A stretch of DNA of 64,000 nucleotides from Modicisalibacter radicis (GCF_900961225.1 NZ_CAAHFN010000076.1:1-64000); one strand, 5' to 3'; numbered from the stretch's first letter, positions 17,732 through 29,160 are shown. Program-made: numbers and translations. The notes: generated by a model not told the origin, from the sequence alone.

Positions 17732-17752
17732 CACTGCGCTTTAGGATCCTGA

Positions 17753-19648
17753 ATGCCCATCGTGACCCTTCCCGACGGCAGTCAACGCCGTTACGACGCT
17801 CCGCTGAGTATCATGCAAATCGCCGAGTCGATCGGCCCCGGGCTGGCCAAGGCCTGCGTGGCCGGCAAGATCGACGGTCGACTTGTCGATACTGCCGATC
17901 TTGTCGAAGACGACGCCGAGGTGGCGATCGTCACCGCTCGTGACCCCGAAGGGCTCGAGATCATCCGTCATTCCTGCGCCCACTTGATCGGTCATGCCGT
18001 CAAGCAGCTGTATCCCGATGCCAAGATGGCCATCGGGCCGGTGATCGAAGACGGCTTCTATTACGATATCGATTTCGGCCGCTCGGTGACCCCCGACGAT
18101 CTCGACGCCATCGAGCAGCGCATGAAGCAGTTGATCGACAAGGGCTACGATGTGGTCCGCGAGTATGTCGACCGCGACCAGGCGATGCTGACCTTCCTGC
18201 ATCGCGACGAGCCCTACAAGCAGGAGATCGTCCGCGAGATTCCCGAGGGGGAGACGATTCGTCTGTATCACCATGAGGAATACACGGACATGTGCCGTGG
18301 ACCCCATGTGCCCAATACCCGGCATCTCAAGGCCTTCAAGCTGACCAAGCTGGCCGGCGCCTACTGGCGGGGCGATGCCGAGAAGCCGATGCTGACGCGT
18401 ATCTACGGCACGGCCTGGGACGACAAGAAACAGCTCAAGGCCTATCTCAAGCGCCTCGAGGAGGCCGAGAAGCGCGATCACCGCAAGCTGGCCCGCAAGC
18501 TCGACTTCTTCCACATGCAGGAGGAAGCGCCGGGGATGGTGTTCTGGCATCCCCGGGGCTGGACCCTGTGGCAGACGGTCGAGCAGTACATGCGCAACGT
18601 CTACAAGGAGGGCGGCTACCAGGAGATCCGCTGCCCCCAGATCATGGATGTCTCGCTGTGGAAGAAGTCCGGGCATTGGGACAACTACGCCGAGAACATG
18701 TTCTTCACCGAATCGGAAAAGCGCGAATATGCGCTCAAGCCGATGAACTGTCCGGGCCATGTGCAGGTCTTCAATTCCGGTCTGCGCAGCTACCGTGAGC
18801 TGCCGGTGCGTTACGGCGAGTTCGGTGGTTGTCATCGTAACGAGCCATCGGGGGCGTTGCATGGCATCATGCGGGTGCGGGCCTTCACCCAGGACGACGG
18901 CCACGTGTTCTGCACCGAGGCCCAGATCGAGCCGGAAGTCACCGCATTTCATCGTCAGGCGCTCAAGGTCTATCGCGATTTCGGCTTCGACGAGATTGCG
19001 GTCAAGATCGCCCTGCGCCCGGAAAAGCGCCTGGGCAGCGACGCGGTCTGGGACCGTGCCGAAGCCGCGCTGCGTGGTGCGCTCTCTGCCTGTGAGGTCG
19101 AGTGGGACGAGTTGCCGGGCGAGGGCGCGTTCTACGGCCCCAAGATCGAGTACCACATGAAGGACTGCCTGGGACGCGAATGGCAGGTGGGCACCATGCA
19201 GGTCGATTTCATGATGCCGACCCGCCTGGGGGCGCAGTACGTGACCGAAGCGGGCGATCGCCAGCCGCCGGTCATGCTCCACCGGGCTATCGTCGGTTCC
19301 ATGGAGCGCTTCATCGGCATCCTCATCGAGCACTACGCCGGTGCGATGCCGTTGTGGCTGGCACCCCAGCAGGCGGTGGTGTTGAACATCACCGATGCGC
19401 AGCGCGAATATGCCGAAAAACTCGAGAAACGCCTGCAAAATACCGGGCTGCGCGTCAAGTCGGACTTGAGGAACGAGAAGATCGGCTTTAAAATCCGCGA
19501 ACATACGTTGCAGAAGGTCCCCTATCTCCTTGTGGTTGGAGATAAGGAAGTCGAGACCGACTCGGTGGCCGTGCGCACGCGCAGCGGCGAGGACCTGGGC
19601 AGCATGACGGTGGACGCCTTCATCGACCGGGTGCAGGCCGAGCGGTAA
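17753..19648 (+). CDS. thrS: Threonyl-tRNA synthetase
   Basis: A 631-aa class II synthetase that charges tRNA-Thr. The N-terminal TGS domain ([16 protein letters not shown]) is followed by the editing domain with [16 protein letters not shown], the catalytic core with Cys of [11 protein letters not shown] as zinc ligand, motif 2 ([21 protein letters not shown]), motif 3 ([15 protein letters not shown]) and a C-terminal anticodon-binding domain ([17 protein letters not shown]). It is the first gene of the infC-rpmI-rplT-pheST-ihfA string. AGGA lies 6 bases before the ATG. The leader suggests repression by its own product when uncharged tRNA-Thr is scarce. Confidence 0.97.
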   Translation: MPIVTLPDGSQRRYDAPLSIMQIAESIGPGLAKACVAGKIDGRLVDTADLVEDDAEVAIVTARDPEGLEIIRHSCAHLIGHAVKQLYPDAKMAIGPVIEDGFYYDIDFGRSVTPDDLDAIEQRMKQLIDKGYDVVREYVDRDQAMLTFLHRDEPYKQEIVREIPEGETIRLYHHEEYTDMCRGPHVPNTRHLKAFKLTKLAGAYWRGDAEKPMLTRIYGTAWDDKKQLKAYLKRLEEAEKRDHRKLARKLDFFHMQEEAPGMVFWHPRGWTLWQTVEQYMRNVYKEGGYQEIRCPQIMDVSLWKKSGHWDNYAENMFFTESEKREYALKPMNCPGHVQVFNSGLRSYRELPVRYGEFGGCHRNEPSGALHGIMRVRAFTQDDGHVFCTEAQIEPEVTAFHRQALKVYRDFGFDEIAVKIALRPEKRLGSDAVWDRAEAALRGALSACEVEWDELPGEGAFYGPKIEYHMKDCLGREWQVGTMQVDFMMPTRLGAQYVTEAGDRQPPVMLHRAIVGSMERFIGILIEHYAGAMPLWLAPQQAVVLNITDAQREYAEKLEKRLQNTGLRVKSDLRNEKIGFKIREHTLQKVPYLLVVGDKEVETDSVAVRTRSGEDLGSMTVDAFIDRVQAER

Positions 19649-19685
19649 TAGCGACATCTTCCAAGGCAAAAGTGGAGACGGAACC

Positions 19686-20225
19686 ATCAAGAGAAGCAAC
19701 CCGAGAGGGCGCCCTCAGGAAAAGCGCCCACCAATGAACGAGCGGATTACCGAAGATCAGGTCCGCCTGATCGCCAGCGACGGTGAGCAGCTGGGCATCG
19801 TACCCACAAGCGATGCACTCGAGCGCGCCGAAGCGGAAGGTATGGACCTCGTGCAGATTTCCAATGCCGATCCGATCGTCTGCAAGATCATGGATTACGG
19901 CAAGTTCCTCTTCGAGCAGAAGAAGCAGAAGGCTGCTCAGAAGAAGAAGACCAAGCAGATCCAGGTCAAGGAAGTCAAGTTCCGGCCTGGCACCGACGAG
20001 GGCGATTATCAGGTCAAGCTCAAGAACCTGATCCGCTTCCTCGAAGGTGGCGACAAGGGCAAGGTCACCTTGCGCTTCCGGGGTCGTGAAATGGCACACC
20101 AGGATATCGGCCGCAAGCTGATGGAACGGATTGCCGCCGATCTCGAGGAGCTGGCCGCCGTCGAGTCCTTCCCCAAGATGGAAGGCCGTCAGATGGTCAT
20201 GATCCTGGCCCCGAAGAAGAAGTGA
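19686..20225 (+). CDS. infC: Translation initiation factor IF-3, ATC start
   Basis: A 179-aa IF-3 that keeps ribosomal subunits apart and checks start codons. The start is taken as ATC at 19686: GGAG at 19674-19677 lies 8 bases before it, and the N-terminus it gives ([20 protein letters not shown]) has the basic leader and total length of E. coli IF-3 (180 aa). The first ATG (19734) has no ribosome binding site. The N-domain runs to [10 protein letters not shown], the Lys-rich linker follows, and the C-domain starts at [21 protein letters not shown] rare start codon allows IF-3 to limit its own synthesis, as with ATT in E. coli. Confidence 0.93.
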   Translation: MKRSNPRGRPQEKRPPMNERITEDQVRLIASDGEQLGIVPTSDALERAEAEGMDLVQISNADPIVCKIMDYGKFLFEQKKQKAAQKKKTKQIQVKEVKFRPGTDEGDYQVKLKNLIRFLEGGDKGKVTLRFRGREMAHQDIGRKLMERIAADLEELAAVESFPKMEGRQMVMILAPKKK

Positions 20226-20318
20226 TCCGTCGGCAAGTGAACGGGTGGTCGCTGCACGCTGGTGCGTGTCGGGCCACCGGCCATGGATTTTCTAAAAAAC
20301 CCGAGCGGAGTTATCTCC

Positions 20319-20513
20319 ATGCCGAAAATCAAGAGTAACAGTGGCGCCGCCAAGCGCTTCAAGAAGACGGCCAACGGCTTCAAGCACAAGCAGTCGTTCC
20401 GCAGTCACATCCTGACCAAGAAGTCCACCAAGCGTAAGCGTCAGCTGCGCGGCATGAAGCAGATCCACGATGCCGACAAGGCATTGATCTCGCGCATGTT
20501 GCCCAACCTGTAA
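20319..20513 (+). CDS. rpmI: Ribosomal protein L35
   Basis: A 64-aa, very basic protein with the L35 signature ([20 protein letters not shown], then [15 protein letters not shown] and KRKRQLRG). CGGAG lies 9 bases before the ATG. It sits between infC and rplT; in E. coli L20 represses translation of this pair through the rpmI leader. The 93-nt infC-rpmI gap could hold such a site, but I cannot identify it. Confidence 0.97.
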   Translation: MPKIKSNSGAAKRFKKTANGFKHKQSFRSHILTKKSTKRKRQLRGMKQIHDADKALISRMLPNL

Positions 20514-20550
20514 CGCATTGGTCGAATTCATTTAACGTCAGGAGATTGCC

Positions 20551-20904
20551 ATGACTCGTGTCAAGCGTGGTGTCGTAGCGCGCCGCCGTCACAAGAAAAT
20601 CATGAAGCAGGCCAAGGGCTACTACGGTGCCCGGTCTCGCGTGTTCCGCGTCGCCAAGCAGGCGGTCATCAAGGCGGGCCAGTATGCGTACCGCGACCGC
20701 CGTCAGCGCAAGCGCCAGTTCCGCGCGCTGTGGATCTCGCGGATCAACGCGGCGGCTCGCCAGAACGGACTGTCCTACAGCCGCTTCATCGCCGGGCTCA
20801 AGCAGGCCGGTATCGAGATCGATCGCAAGGTTCTCGCCGATCTTGCCGTTCACGAAAAGGCTACCTTTACCGCCATCGTCGAGAAGGCCAAGGCTGCCCA
20901 GTAA
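20551..20904 (+). CDS. rplT: Ribosomal protein L20
   Basis: A 117-aa basic protein of standard length (start [20 protein letters not shown], then [20 protein letters not shown] and [18 protein letters not shown]). It is an early 50S assembly protein that binds 23S rRNA. AGGAGA lies 8 bases before the ATG. It is 37 bases downstream of rpmI in the same operon. Confidence 0.98.
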   Translation: MTRVKRGVVARRRHKKIMKQAKGYYGARSRVFRVAKQAVIKAGQYAYRDRRQRKRQFRALWISRINAAARQNGLSYSRFIAGLKQAGIEIDRKVLADLAVHEKATFTAIVEKAKAAQ

Positions 20905-20955
20905 GTGATGGCGCCGTCGAAGCCGCAAGCTTCGTCGACAGCATCGTGAACGCCG

Positions 20956-20990
20956 CAGGGGAAGAGCAGCCGCTCTTCCCCTGTTTTTTT
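20956..20990 (+). terminator. Strong terminator or attenuator between rplT and pheS
   Basis: A 12-bp stem (CAGGGGAAGAGC/GCTCTTCCCCTG) with an AGCC loop, followed by seven T. A preceding inverted repeat (GTCGAAGC and GCTTCG, 20915-20932) could compete with it. E. coli has an attenuator before pheST with a Phe-rich leader peptide; no Phe-rich leader frame is visible here. Confidence 0.85.
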
Positions 20991-21034
20991 GGACCCGGAT
21001 GCCAGGGTCCCAGGATTCAGGATTCGGAGCGTAA

Positions 21035-22057
<1,023 letters not shown>

Positions 22058-22083
22058 GCGAATCAAGGAGACGGGATTCCAAG

Positions 22084-24468
22084 ATGAAATTTTCAGAACA
22101 GTGGCTGCGCGAGTGGGTCTCCCCGGATCTCGCGACCCGGGCGCTGGCCGACCAGGTGACCATGGCGGGACTCGAGGTGGACGCCGTGGAACGGGTCGCC
22201 GCGGTATTCAGCGGTGTCGTGGTGGCCGAGGTGCTGAGCCGCGAGCCGCACCCCGATGCCGATAAGCTGAGCGTGTGCCGGGTCGACGATGGTTCCGCGG
22301 AGCCCGTCCAGGTGGTTTGCGGGGCGTCCAACGTCGCCGGCGGCCAGAAGGTGGCCTTCGCTCGCGTCGGTGCCGTGCTGCCCGACGATTTCAAGATCAA
22401 GAGGGCCAAGCTGCGCGGCGTCGAATCGCGCGGCATGATCTGCTCCGCCTCGGAGCTTGGCCTCGAGGAGGAAGCCTCGCCGGGTATCCTCGAGCTACCC
22501 CTCGATGCACCTGCCGGCGTCGATTTCCGCGACTGGATGGGGCTCGACGATGTCACCATCGAGGTCGACCTGACGCCCAATCGGGGCGATTGCCTGAGCC
22601 TCAAGGGATTGGCCCGCGAGGTCGGGGTGCTCAACCGGCTACCCGTCGATGAGCCCGACGTGGCGGCACAGGCGGTCGTTCACGACGCGAGCTTTGCGGT
22701 CCATGTCGCCGCGGCCGAAGCCTGCCCGCGTTATGTGGGGCGTATCGTCAAAAATGTCGACGCTGACGCCGCGACTCCATTGTGGATGGTCGAGCGGCTG
22801 CGCCGCAGCGGCGTGCGTGCCATCCACCCGCTGGTCGATGTCACCAACTACGTGATGCTGGAACTGGGCCAGCCGATGCATGCCTTCGACCTGGCCAATC
22901 TCGAGCAGGCGATCGAGGTGCGCTACGCCCGCGAGGGGGAAACGCTGGTGCTGCTCGACGGCCAGCGGATCGCCCTGCGCGACGATACCCTGATCATTGC
23001 CGATGCCGAAAAGCCGCTGGCCATCGCCGGGGTGATGGGGGGCGAGTTTTCGGGGGTCGGCGAGACCACTCGCGACGTGTTCCTCGAAGCGGCCTTCTTC
23101 ACGCCGCTGGCGGTGGCCGGGCAGGCGCGCTCCTATGGGCTGCACACCGATGCCTCGCATCGTTTCGAGCGCGGCGTCGATCCGGCCCTGACGCGTCAGG
23201 CCATCGAACGTGCCACTCAATTGCTGCTGGCGATCGCCGGCGGCGAGCCGGGGCCCTTGAGCGAGACGGCGAGCCCCGACCACCTGCCCGGTGAGCGGGA
23301 GATCCTGCTGCGCGCCGCGCGCATCGAGCAGTGCCTGAGCATGCCGCTGCCCGCCGACGAGGTGGTCGATATCCTGACGCGGCTGGGCATGCGGGTGACG
23401 GCACAGGGCGATGCGGGCTGGCGGGTCGGAGTGCCCAGCTGGCGCTTCGACGTGGCGATCGAGGAAGACCTGATAGAAGAGCTGGCGCGGATCCACGGCT
23501 ACAACCGCCTGCCGGTACGTCGGCCGGCGGCGCGTCTGTCGCTTCAGGCCGATCACGAAGTGCGTCAGCCGCTGTCGCGGCTGCGCCGTCAACTGGTGGC
23601 GCGAGGCTACCAGGAAGCGATCAGCTACAGCTTCGTCGCCCCCGAGTTGCAGGCGCTGCTGGCGCCCGGCGTCGATGCACCGCGTCTGGCCAATCCGATC
23701 TCCAGCGACATGGCGGTAATGCGTGCCAGCTTGCTGCCGGGGCTGGTCAAGGCGTTGACCCACAACCTCAACCGTCAGCAGCAGCGGGTGAGGTTGTTCG
23801 AATCGGGGCTGGTGTTCAGAGGGGCACTCGACTCGCTGGAACAGACCGCGATGCTGGGCGGGCTGGTCTGCGGGCCGCGCGATCCCGAGGGCTGGGCCGC
23901 GCGCCGCGACAATGTCGATTTCTTCGATCTCAAGGGCGATCTTGAGAGCCTGCTGGCGATGGGAGGCGACGCCGACGCCTGGCGTTTCGAGCCCGCCGAA
24001 CATCCGGCCCTGCATCCGGGGCAGACCGCCGCGGTGCTGCATCGGGGGCAGCGTGTCGGTTGGATCGGCGCCCTGCATCCGGCGGTGCGCGCCGAATTGG
24101 GGCTGAAGAGCGACCCGCTGGTTTTCGAAGTCGAGCTGGACCCTGTGGTCGAAGGGCGGTTGCCGAGCTTCGCTGCGCTGTCGCGCTATCCCGAGGTGCG
24201 TCGCGACCTGGCGCTGGTGGTCGACGAAGCCGTGGCCGTCCAGGCGCTTCTCGATACGCTGCGCGAGCGGGCCGGCGAATGGCTGACGGACCTGCACCTG
24301 TTCGACGTCTACCAGGGGGCCGGCATCGCCGAAGGCTACAAGAGTGTCGCTTTGGGCTTGACCTGGCAGCATCCTTCGCGCACGCTGAATGATGAAGAAA
24401 TCAATCAGTTAGTCGAGGCGATCGTCGCCGAGTCGAAGCAGCGTTTCGGTGCCGAGTTGCGCGGCTGA
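22084..24468 (+). CDS. pheT: Phenylalanyl-tRNA synthetase beta subunit
   Basis: A 794-aa subunit of normal length. In order: N-terminal tRNA-binding OB domain ([20 protein letters not shown], then VVCGASNV), B3/B4 editing domain (around [19 protein letters not shown]), B5 domain, catalytic-like fold ([20 protein letters not shown]) and the C-terminal anticodon-binding FDX-ACB domain ([17 protein letters not shown]). It edits Tyr-tRNA-Phe and places the tRNA. Confidence 0.98.
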   Translation: MKFSEQWLREWVSPDLATRALADQVTMAGLEVDAVERVAAVFSGVVVAEVLSREPHPDADKLSVCRVDDGSAEPVQVVCGASNVAGGQKVAFARVGAVLPDDFKIKRAKLRGVESRGMICSASELGLEEEASPGILELPLDAPAGVDFRDWMGLDDVTIEVDLTPNRGDCLSLKGLAREVGVLNRLPVDEPDVAAQAVVHDASFAVHVAAAEACPRYVGRIVKNVDADAATPLWMVERLRRSGVRAIHPLVDVTNYVMLELGQPMHAFDLANLEQAIEVRYAREGETLVLLDGQRIALRDDTLIIADAEKPLAIAGVMGGEFSGVGETTRDVFLEAAFFTPLAVAGQARSYGLHTDASHRFERGVDPALTRQAIERATQLLLAIAGGEPGPLSETASPDHLPGEREILLRAARIEQCLSMPLPADEVVDILTRLGMRVTAQGDAGWRVGVPSWRFDVAIEEDLIEELARIHGYNRLPVRRPAARLSLQADHEVRQPLSRLRRQLVARGYQEAISYSFVAPELQALLAPGVDAPRLANPISSDMAVMRASLLPGLVKALTHNLNRQQQRVRLFESGLVFRGALDSLEQTAMLGGLVCGPRDPEGWAARRDNVDFFDLKGDLESLLAMGGDADAWRFEPAEHPALHPGQTAAVLHRGQRVGWIGALHPAVRAELGLKSDPLVFEVELDPVVEGRLPSFAALSRYPEVRRDLALVVDEAVAVQALLDTLRERAGEWLTDLHLFDVYQGAGIAEGYKSVALGLTWQHPSRTLNDEEINQLVEAIVAESKQRFGAELRG

Positions 24469-24497
24469 ACGTCGTCATCCAGCACGAGGGAGTGACA

Positions 24498-24803
24498 ATG
24501 GGTGCATTGACCAAGGCGGAACTGGCTGAACACCTGCACACGGAGCTCGGCGTCTCGAAGCGCGAAGCCAAGACCCTGGTCGAGGCGTTCTTCGAGGAGA
24601 TCCGGGGCTGTTTGCGCGAGAACGAGCAGGTCAAGCTTTCGGGGTTCGGCAACTTCGACCTGCGCGACAAGCGCGAGCGTCCGGGGCGCAACCCCAAGAC
24701 CGGCGAAGAGATTCCGATTTCAGCCCGCCGCGTGGTCACTTTTCGCCCCGGGCAGAAGCTCAAGGCGCGGGTCGAGGCGTTCGACGGGCCCGCGCCGCAG
24801 TGA
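24498..24803 (+). CDS. ihfA: Integration host factor alpha subunit
   Basis: A 101-aa HU/IHF-type DNA-bending protein: [20 protein letters not shown] at the start, the [20 protein letters not shown] arm with the intercalating Pro, and [16 protein letters not shown] at the end. The heterodimer partner IhfB is not in the window. The position after pheT is conserved in gammaproteobacteria. The ATG at 24498 is used; a GTG six bases upstream is in frame but too close to the GAGGGA site. Confidence 0.96.
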   Translation: MGALTKAELAEHLHTELGVSKREAKTLVEAFFEEIRGCLRENEQVKLSGFGNFDLRDKRERPGRNPKTGEEIPISARRVVTFRPGQKLKARVEAFDGPAPQ

Positions 24804-24863
24804 TGCCAGCCGGCGCACGCTGATCGGCGAAGGGCCGCTCGGCAATGGCCGACCCGTAGATGA

Positions 24864-24891
24864 AAGGGCCCCGCCGTTTGGCGGGGCCCTT
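24864..24891. terminator. Terminator after ihfA, shared by convergent genes
   Basis: A 12-bp stem AAGGGCCCCGCC/GGCGGGGCCCTT with a GTTT loop. It lies between ihfA and the convergent SCP2 gene and may serve both. Confidence 0.8.
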
Positions 24892-24952
24892 CTGGTATCG
24901 GTCCCCCACGTTGCCGGCGCCGCTTGGCGACCCGGCTCGCCAGCGTGGGCCC

Positions 24953-25264
24953 TCAGGGAAAGAGCTGGGTCAGCTTGGTCGCCAGCATCAGGTTGCCGCT
25001 GGCCTTGAGACGCCCGGACATGAAGGCCTGCATGCCGTTGAGCTCCCCGTTCAAGACGCCCTTGAGGGTGGCGCTGTCGGTGGACAGCGACACCGAGGGG
25101 TCGTCATGCTCGCCTTGCTGGATATCCAGCGTCCCGTCATCGACGGTCATGAAGTAGTCGTCGGCATCGGCGATGTGGAACTGGAAGGTCTCGTGCATGC
25201 CCTTGGCGGCTTGCGGGTCGAAACGAGACTTGAGATTGTCGATTACCTGAGTGGTTTCGCTCAT
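24953..25264 (-). CDS. SCP2 sterol-binding domain protein
   Basis: A 103-aa single-domain protein of the SCP2 fold (NLKSRFDPQAAKGMHETFQF, then DPSVSLSTDSATLKGVLNGE, then FMSGRLKASGNLMLATKL). Such small bacterial proteins bind acyl chains or similar lipids in the cytoplasm; the ligand is not known. It is transcribed away from sohB. The C-terminal SGRLKASGN segment is the most diagnostic part. Confidence 0.85.
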   Translation of the reverse strand: MSETTQVIDNLKSRFDPQAAKGMHETFQFHIADADDYFMTVDDGTLDIQQGEHDDPSVSLSTDSATLKGVLNGELNGMQAFMSGRLKASGNLMLATKLTQLFP

Positions 25265-25396
25265 GAAGTTCTCTGCAGCCTGCGAACGGGAAAGCCTTCG
25301 AGCTTATTTTGAACAGGCGTTTGAATCAAGCGTTACTCTTGGTCGGCCGGATGAACGACCATGTGGATTCTTGAATAGGCAACGAGGAGCAACAGG

Positions 25397-26431
25397 GTGA
25401 GTCAATGGTTCGCGGAATATGGCCTGTTCCTGGCCCAGGTGATAACGCTGCTCGTGCTGGTCATGGCGGCGCTCGCGGTCGTCGGCCGCGCCAGGGCCGG
25501 CCAGGCGCGCAGTCATCTGCGCATCGAGGAGCTCAACAAGCGTTACCGCGCACGCCAGCGGCAGTTGCGCCTGGTCGGCCTCGACAGAAAGCGCCGCAAG
25601 GCGGCGCTCAAGGCCTTCAAGCGTGACGACAAGCGCCGCGACAAGACCGACGGGAGCGATCCCGAACGGCGGCCCACGCTCTGGGTGCTCGATTTCCACG
25701 GCGACATCAAGGCATCGGGAACGACGCGGCTTGGCGAGGAGATATCGTTGATTCTCGACGTGATCGGCGAGCGTGACGAAGTCGTCATGCGCCTGGAATC
25801 GCCGGGCGGCCTGGTGCACGCCTATGGCTTGGCCGCCGCCCAGCTCGACCGCCTTCGCGAGGCGGGCGTGACGACGACGGTGTGCATCGACAAGGTGGCG
25901 GCCAGCGGCGGCTACATGATGGCCTGTTGCGCCGACCGGCTGCGTGCGGCGCCGTTCGCGGTGCTGGGTTCGATCGGCGTGGTGGCTCAGATGCCCAATG
26001 TTCACCGGCTGCTCAAGCGCCACGACATCGATGTCGAACTCCTGACCGCTGGACGCTACAAGCGGACGCTGACGGTGTTCGGCGAGAACACCGAGGAGGG
26101 GCGCGAGAAATTCGTCGAGGAACTGGAGAGCACCCACGAGCTGTTCAAGCGTTTCGTTGCCGAACGCCGCCCGGGGCTGGATATCGACAGCATTGCGACC
26201 GGCGAGACCTGGTATGGCAGCCAGGCGGTGGGCAGGGGGCTGATCGACGACGTGGGCACCAGCGAGGCCTACCTTCTGGAACGCATGCAAGCGGCGCGGG
26301 TCGTCACGGTGAGCCTCGAAAAGCGCCGCGGCGTGACCGAGCGCCTGGGCCGAGCCGTGTCGCTAGGCATCTCGGACGCCCTGCAGCGGGTCTACGAGGC
26401 GCTCGAGGCCAGCGGTTGGCAGCGCCGTTGA
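25397..26431 (+). CDS. sohB: SohB-type S49 inner-membrane peptidase
   Basis: A 344-aa protein starting at GTG: one N-terminal membrane helix (YGLFLAQVITLLVLVMAALA), a basic linker and the S49 domain. The catalytic Ser is in KVAASGGYMMACCADR and the general-base Lys in GRYKRTLTVFGENT. FGENTEEGREKF is characteristic of SohB rather than SppA. It faces the cytoplasm or periplasm at the inner membrane and degrades signal peptides or membrane fragments. It is convergent with the ArsR gene 2 bases away. Confidence 0.9.
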   Translation: MSQWFAEYGLFLAQVITLLVLVMAALAVVGRARAGQARSHLRIEELNKRYRARQRQLRLVGLDRKRRKAALKAFKRDDKRRDKTDGSDPERRPTLWVLDFHGDIKASGTTRLGEEISLILDVIGERDEVVMRLESPGGLVHAYGLAAAQLDRLREAGVTTTVCIDKVAASGGYMMACCADRLRAAPFAVLGSIGVVAQMPNVHRLLKRHDIDVELLTAGRYKRTLTVFGENTEEGREKFVEELESTHELFKRFVAERRPGLDIDSIATGETWYGSQAVGRGLIDDVGTSEAYLLERMQAARVVTVSLEKRRGVTERLGRAVSLGISDALQRVYEALEASGWQRR

Positions 26432-26433
26432 GG

Positions 26434-26751
26434 CTAGTCCAGATACAACCTGGCCAGGGTGTCGATCAGTTGCCTGGCTTCGTTGCCCTGCAGCGAATAA
26501 TAGATGGTCTGCGAGGCGCGGCGGGTGGAGACCAGCCCGATACGGCGCAGTATGGCCAGGTGCTGCGAGAGTGCCGACTGGCTCAGCGACAGACGGGTGT
26601 TCAGCTCGGACACCGAGAGTTCGCCGTTGTCGAGCAGGCAGAGGATGCGCAGGCGATTTTCGTTGGCGACCGCCTTCAACAGGTTGGTCGATGAAAGGAT
26701 GGCATCGTTGGGGTCGTTCAGCAGCCGTGCAGCGAGCGGGCGGTTAGTCAT
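26434..26751 (-). CDS. ArsR-family transcriptional regulator
   Basis: A 105-aa winged-helix protein: LLKAVANENRLRILCLLDNG, then the recognition region SVSELNTRLSLSQSALSQHL and wing RRIGLVSTRRASQTIYYSL. There are no Cys pairs for arsenic- or cadmium-type metal sensing; the single Cys is in ILCLL. This points to a non-metal sensor of the BigR/SoxR-like type or a redox regulator. It has CAGGAGG before the ATG and is divergent from prpE across 401 bases. It could regulate itself or prpE. Confidence 0.85.
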   Translation of the reverse strand: MTNRPLAARLLNDPNDAILSSTNLLKAVANENRLRILCLLDNGELSVSELNTRLSLSQSALSQHLAILRRIGLVSTRRASQTIYYSLQGNEARQLIDTLARLYLD

Positions 26752-27152
26752 GTTTTGCCTCCTGTGGCCGGCGCGTCCTGCGCCGTGTCCATTTTCCCGC
26801 TGCCGATGCCTGCTCGCAGGTGTCGGAGCCGCCGCGGGTGACGTGAGAGGTAACGCAACAAGTCTGCCTCTCTTACTGATTTAGTGAAACTTCAACAACC
26901 ACGCAAATTTGCCTTTTCGGGGCGACCAACGCTAATTCATCGCCACGATGATTTTCGGCGTCGCTATGCCGGATCATTGTCGACAAACTTTCTGTCGGGA
27001 AGGCGAGAGGCGGTTGGCAACAATCCGTTCCCGCCGACTAGCCGATGGTATGACGGTAAATCCGCCTGAATGCTCTAGAGTTGTGTCAACAATTCATCGC
27101 GGCCCGATGGGACCGATGAGGTTGTCGATCATCCTTGAATGGCAGGCATTTC
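26752..27152. promoter_or_regulatory. Divergent intergenic region with repeated TTG-N-ACAA motifs
   Basis: There is no gene. Three related sites occur: TTGTCGACAA (26977-26986, perfect palindrome), TTGGCAACAA (27014-27023) and TTGTGTCAACAA (27081-27092). The middle is AT-richer than the genes. The sites could be operators for the divergent ArsR protein or for prpE control; this is inference from the pattern only. Confidence 0.35.
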
Positions 27153-29066
27153 ATGAGCGCATACCAGACCGAATACCAGCGATCGATCGAGCATCCCGAG
27201 GCCTTCTGGGCCGAGCAGGCACAGCGTATCCCCTGGTTTCGCCGGCCCCGCGAGATACTCGGCTATGATGCGCAGGGGCATGCGCACTGGTACGCCGACG
27301 GCGAACTGAATACCTGCTACGTGGCACTCGATCATCACGTTGCCGAGGGGCGCGGCGACCAGCCCGCCATGCACTGGGATTCGCCGGTAACCGGGGGCAG
27401 GCGCACGCTGAGCTATCGGGAATTGCGCGACGAGGTGGCGCTGTTCGCCGGTGCGCTCGCCTCGCTGGGTGTGGTCAAGGGCGATCGGGTGGTGATCTAC
27501 ATGCCGATGGTGCCCGAGGCGCTGATCGCCATGTACGCCTGCGCCAGGCTGGGGGCCGTGCACTCGGTGGTGTTCGGCGGCTTCGCGGCTCATGAGCTTG
27601 CCGTGCGCATCGAGGACGCCGAGCCGCGGGTGGTGATTGCCGCCTCCTGCGGCGTCGAGGTGGATCGGGTCATCCCCTACAAACCGATCGTCGATGCGGC
27701 CCTGGCGCGTAGCCGCCATCGCCCCGAGGCTTGCGTGATCCTGCAGCGCGACTCGCTGCGTGCCGAATTGAACGACAGCGATCGCGACTGGCGGGCGCTG
27801 GTGGCGAGTGCATCGCCTGTCGACTGCGTCGCCGTCAAGGCCAGCGATCCGCTGTATATCCTGTACACCTCGGGGACCACCGGCAAGCCCAAGGGGGTGG
27901 TGCGCGATAACGGCGGCCACGCGGTGGCGCTGCACTATTCGCTGGACCGCGTCTATGGCATGGCCCCTGGCGAGGTGTTCTTCTCGGCCTCGGATATCGG
28001 CTGGGTCGTCGGCCACTCCTATATCGTCTACGCCCCGTTGATCTACGGCTGCACCACGCTGGTCTACGAGGGCAAGCCGGTACGGACCCCCGATGCCGGT
28101 GCTTTCTGGCGTCTGATCGAGGAATACCGGGTGCGGGCTTTCTTCACCGCGCCGACCGCGTTTCGCGCCATCAAGAAGGAAGACCCGGACGGCCGGCGAC
28201 TCGCAGGCCACGACATCGCCTGCCTGCGGACGCTGTTCCTCGCCGGCGAGCGCCTCGATCCGCCCACCTTTCATTGGCTAGAGGACCTGCTGTCGGTGCC
28301 GGTCGTCGATCACTGGTGGCAGACCGAGACCGGCTGGCCGATCGTCGCCAATCTGCAGGGGCTTGAACCGATGCCGACCAAGGCCGGTTCGGCGACGCTA
28401 CCGGTTCCCGGATTCGCCGTGGCCGTGCTGGACTCGCGGGGCGAACCGGCCGGCTGCCGCGAGCAGGGCAGCGTGGTGATTCGCGAGCCGATGCCGCCGG
28501 GTTGCCTGACGGGGATATGGCGCGACCCGCAACGCTTTCAGCGCGCCTACATGGCGGCTTTCCCGGGCTGTTACCTGAGCGGTGACGGCGGCTACTTCGA
28601 CGAGGAGGGCTACCTGTTCATCATGGGTCGCAGCGATGACGTCATCAATGTCGCCGGGCATCGCCTGTCCACCGGCGAGATGGAAGGGGTCGTGGGCTCG
28701 CATGCCGCGGTGGCCGAGTGCGCGGTCATCGGTATCCAGGACGAACTGAAGGGCCAGGTGCCGGTCGCGCTGGTGATTCCCAAGGACGGTTTCGATGGCG
28801 ATGCGGTCGCGCTCGAGCGTGAACTGGTGACCCTGGTTCGCGAGCAGATCGGAGCCATCGCCAGCCTGCGTCAGGTGCTGGTGGTTGCGCGCCTGCCCAA
28901 GACCCGCTCGGGCAAGATCCTGCGCAAGCTGCTGCGCAACATCGCCGACGGCGAATCCTACGGCGTTCCGTCGACCATCGACGACCCCGCCAGTCTTCAG
29001 GATGTTCACGAGGCCATGGTGGAGGGCGAGGTGGGCACGGCACATCGCGCGCAGCAGAGCGGCTAA
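27153..29066 (+). CDS. prpE: Propionate--CoA ligase
   Basis: A 637-aa acyl-CoA synthetase of the acetyl/propionyl type: N-terminal ACAS motif (YQRSIEHPEAFWAEQAQRIPWFRRP), AMP-binding loop YILYTSGTTGKPKGVVRDNG, SASDIGWVVGHSYIVYAPL, WWQTETGWPI, and the C-terminal catalytic Lys in TRSGKILRKLLR. The GWPI and VYAPLIYG context is typical of PrpE rather than Acs (which has GGxM). It makes propionyl-CoA for the methylcitrate route. The ATG at 27153 gives the family N-terminus. No other prp gene is next to it. Confidence 0.85.
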   Translation: MSAYQTEYQRSIEHPEAFWAEQAQRIPWFRRPREILGYDAQGHAHWYADGELNTCYVALDHHVAEGRGDQPAMHWDSPVTGGRRTLSYRELRDEVALFAGALASLGVVKGDRVVIYMPMVPEALIAMYACARLGAVHSVVFGGFAAHELAVRIEDAEPRVVIAASCGVEVDRVIPYKPIVDAALARSRHRPEACVILQRDSLRAELNDSDRDWRALVASASPVDCVAVKASDPLYILYTSGTTGKPKGVVRDNGGHAVALHYSLDRVYGMAPGEVFFSASDIGWVVGHSYIVYAPLIYGCTTLVYEGKPVRTPDAGAFWRLIEEYRVRAFFTAPTAFRAIKKEDPDGRRLAGHDIACLRTLFLAGERLDPPTFHWLEDLLSVPVVDHWWQTETGWPIVANLQGLEPMPTKAGSATLPVPGFAVAVLDSRGEPAGCREQGSVVIREPMPPGCLTGIWRDPQRFQRAYMAAFPGCYLSGDGGYFDEEGYLFIMGRSDDVINVAGHRLSTGEMEGVVGSHAAVAECAVIGIQDELKGQVPVALVIPKDGFDGDAVALERELVTLVREQIGAIASLRQVLVVARLPKTRSGKILRKLLRNIADGESYGVPSTIDDPASLQDVHEAMVEGEVGTAHRAQQSG

Positions 29067-29160
29067 GCGGCCCGGCCCTGGGGCGACATGGCCGGGAGAC
29101 CTGCGCGAGCGGCGCTTTACGTGCTAGTATCCGGGCAAATTTTCCAAGCAAGTCCTGCCC

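Noticed and set aside
17741..19699. 652-codon antisense frame over thrS
   Set aside because: Exact shadow of thrS with no recognisable motif.
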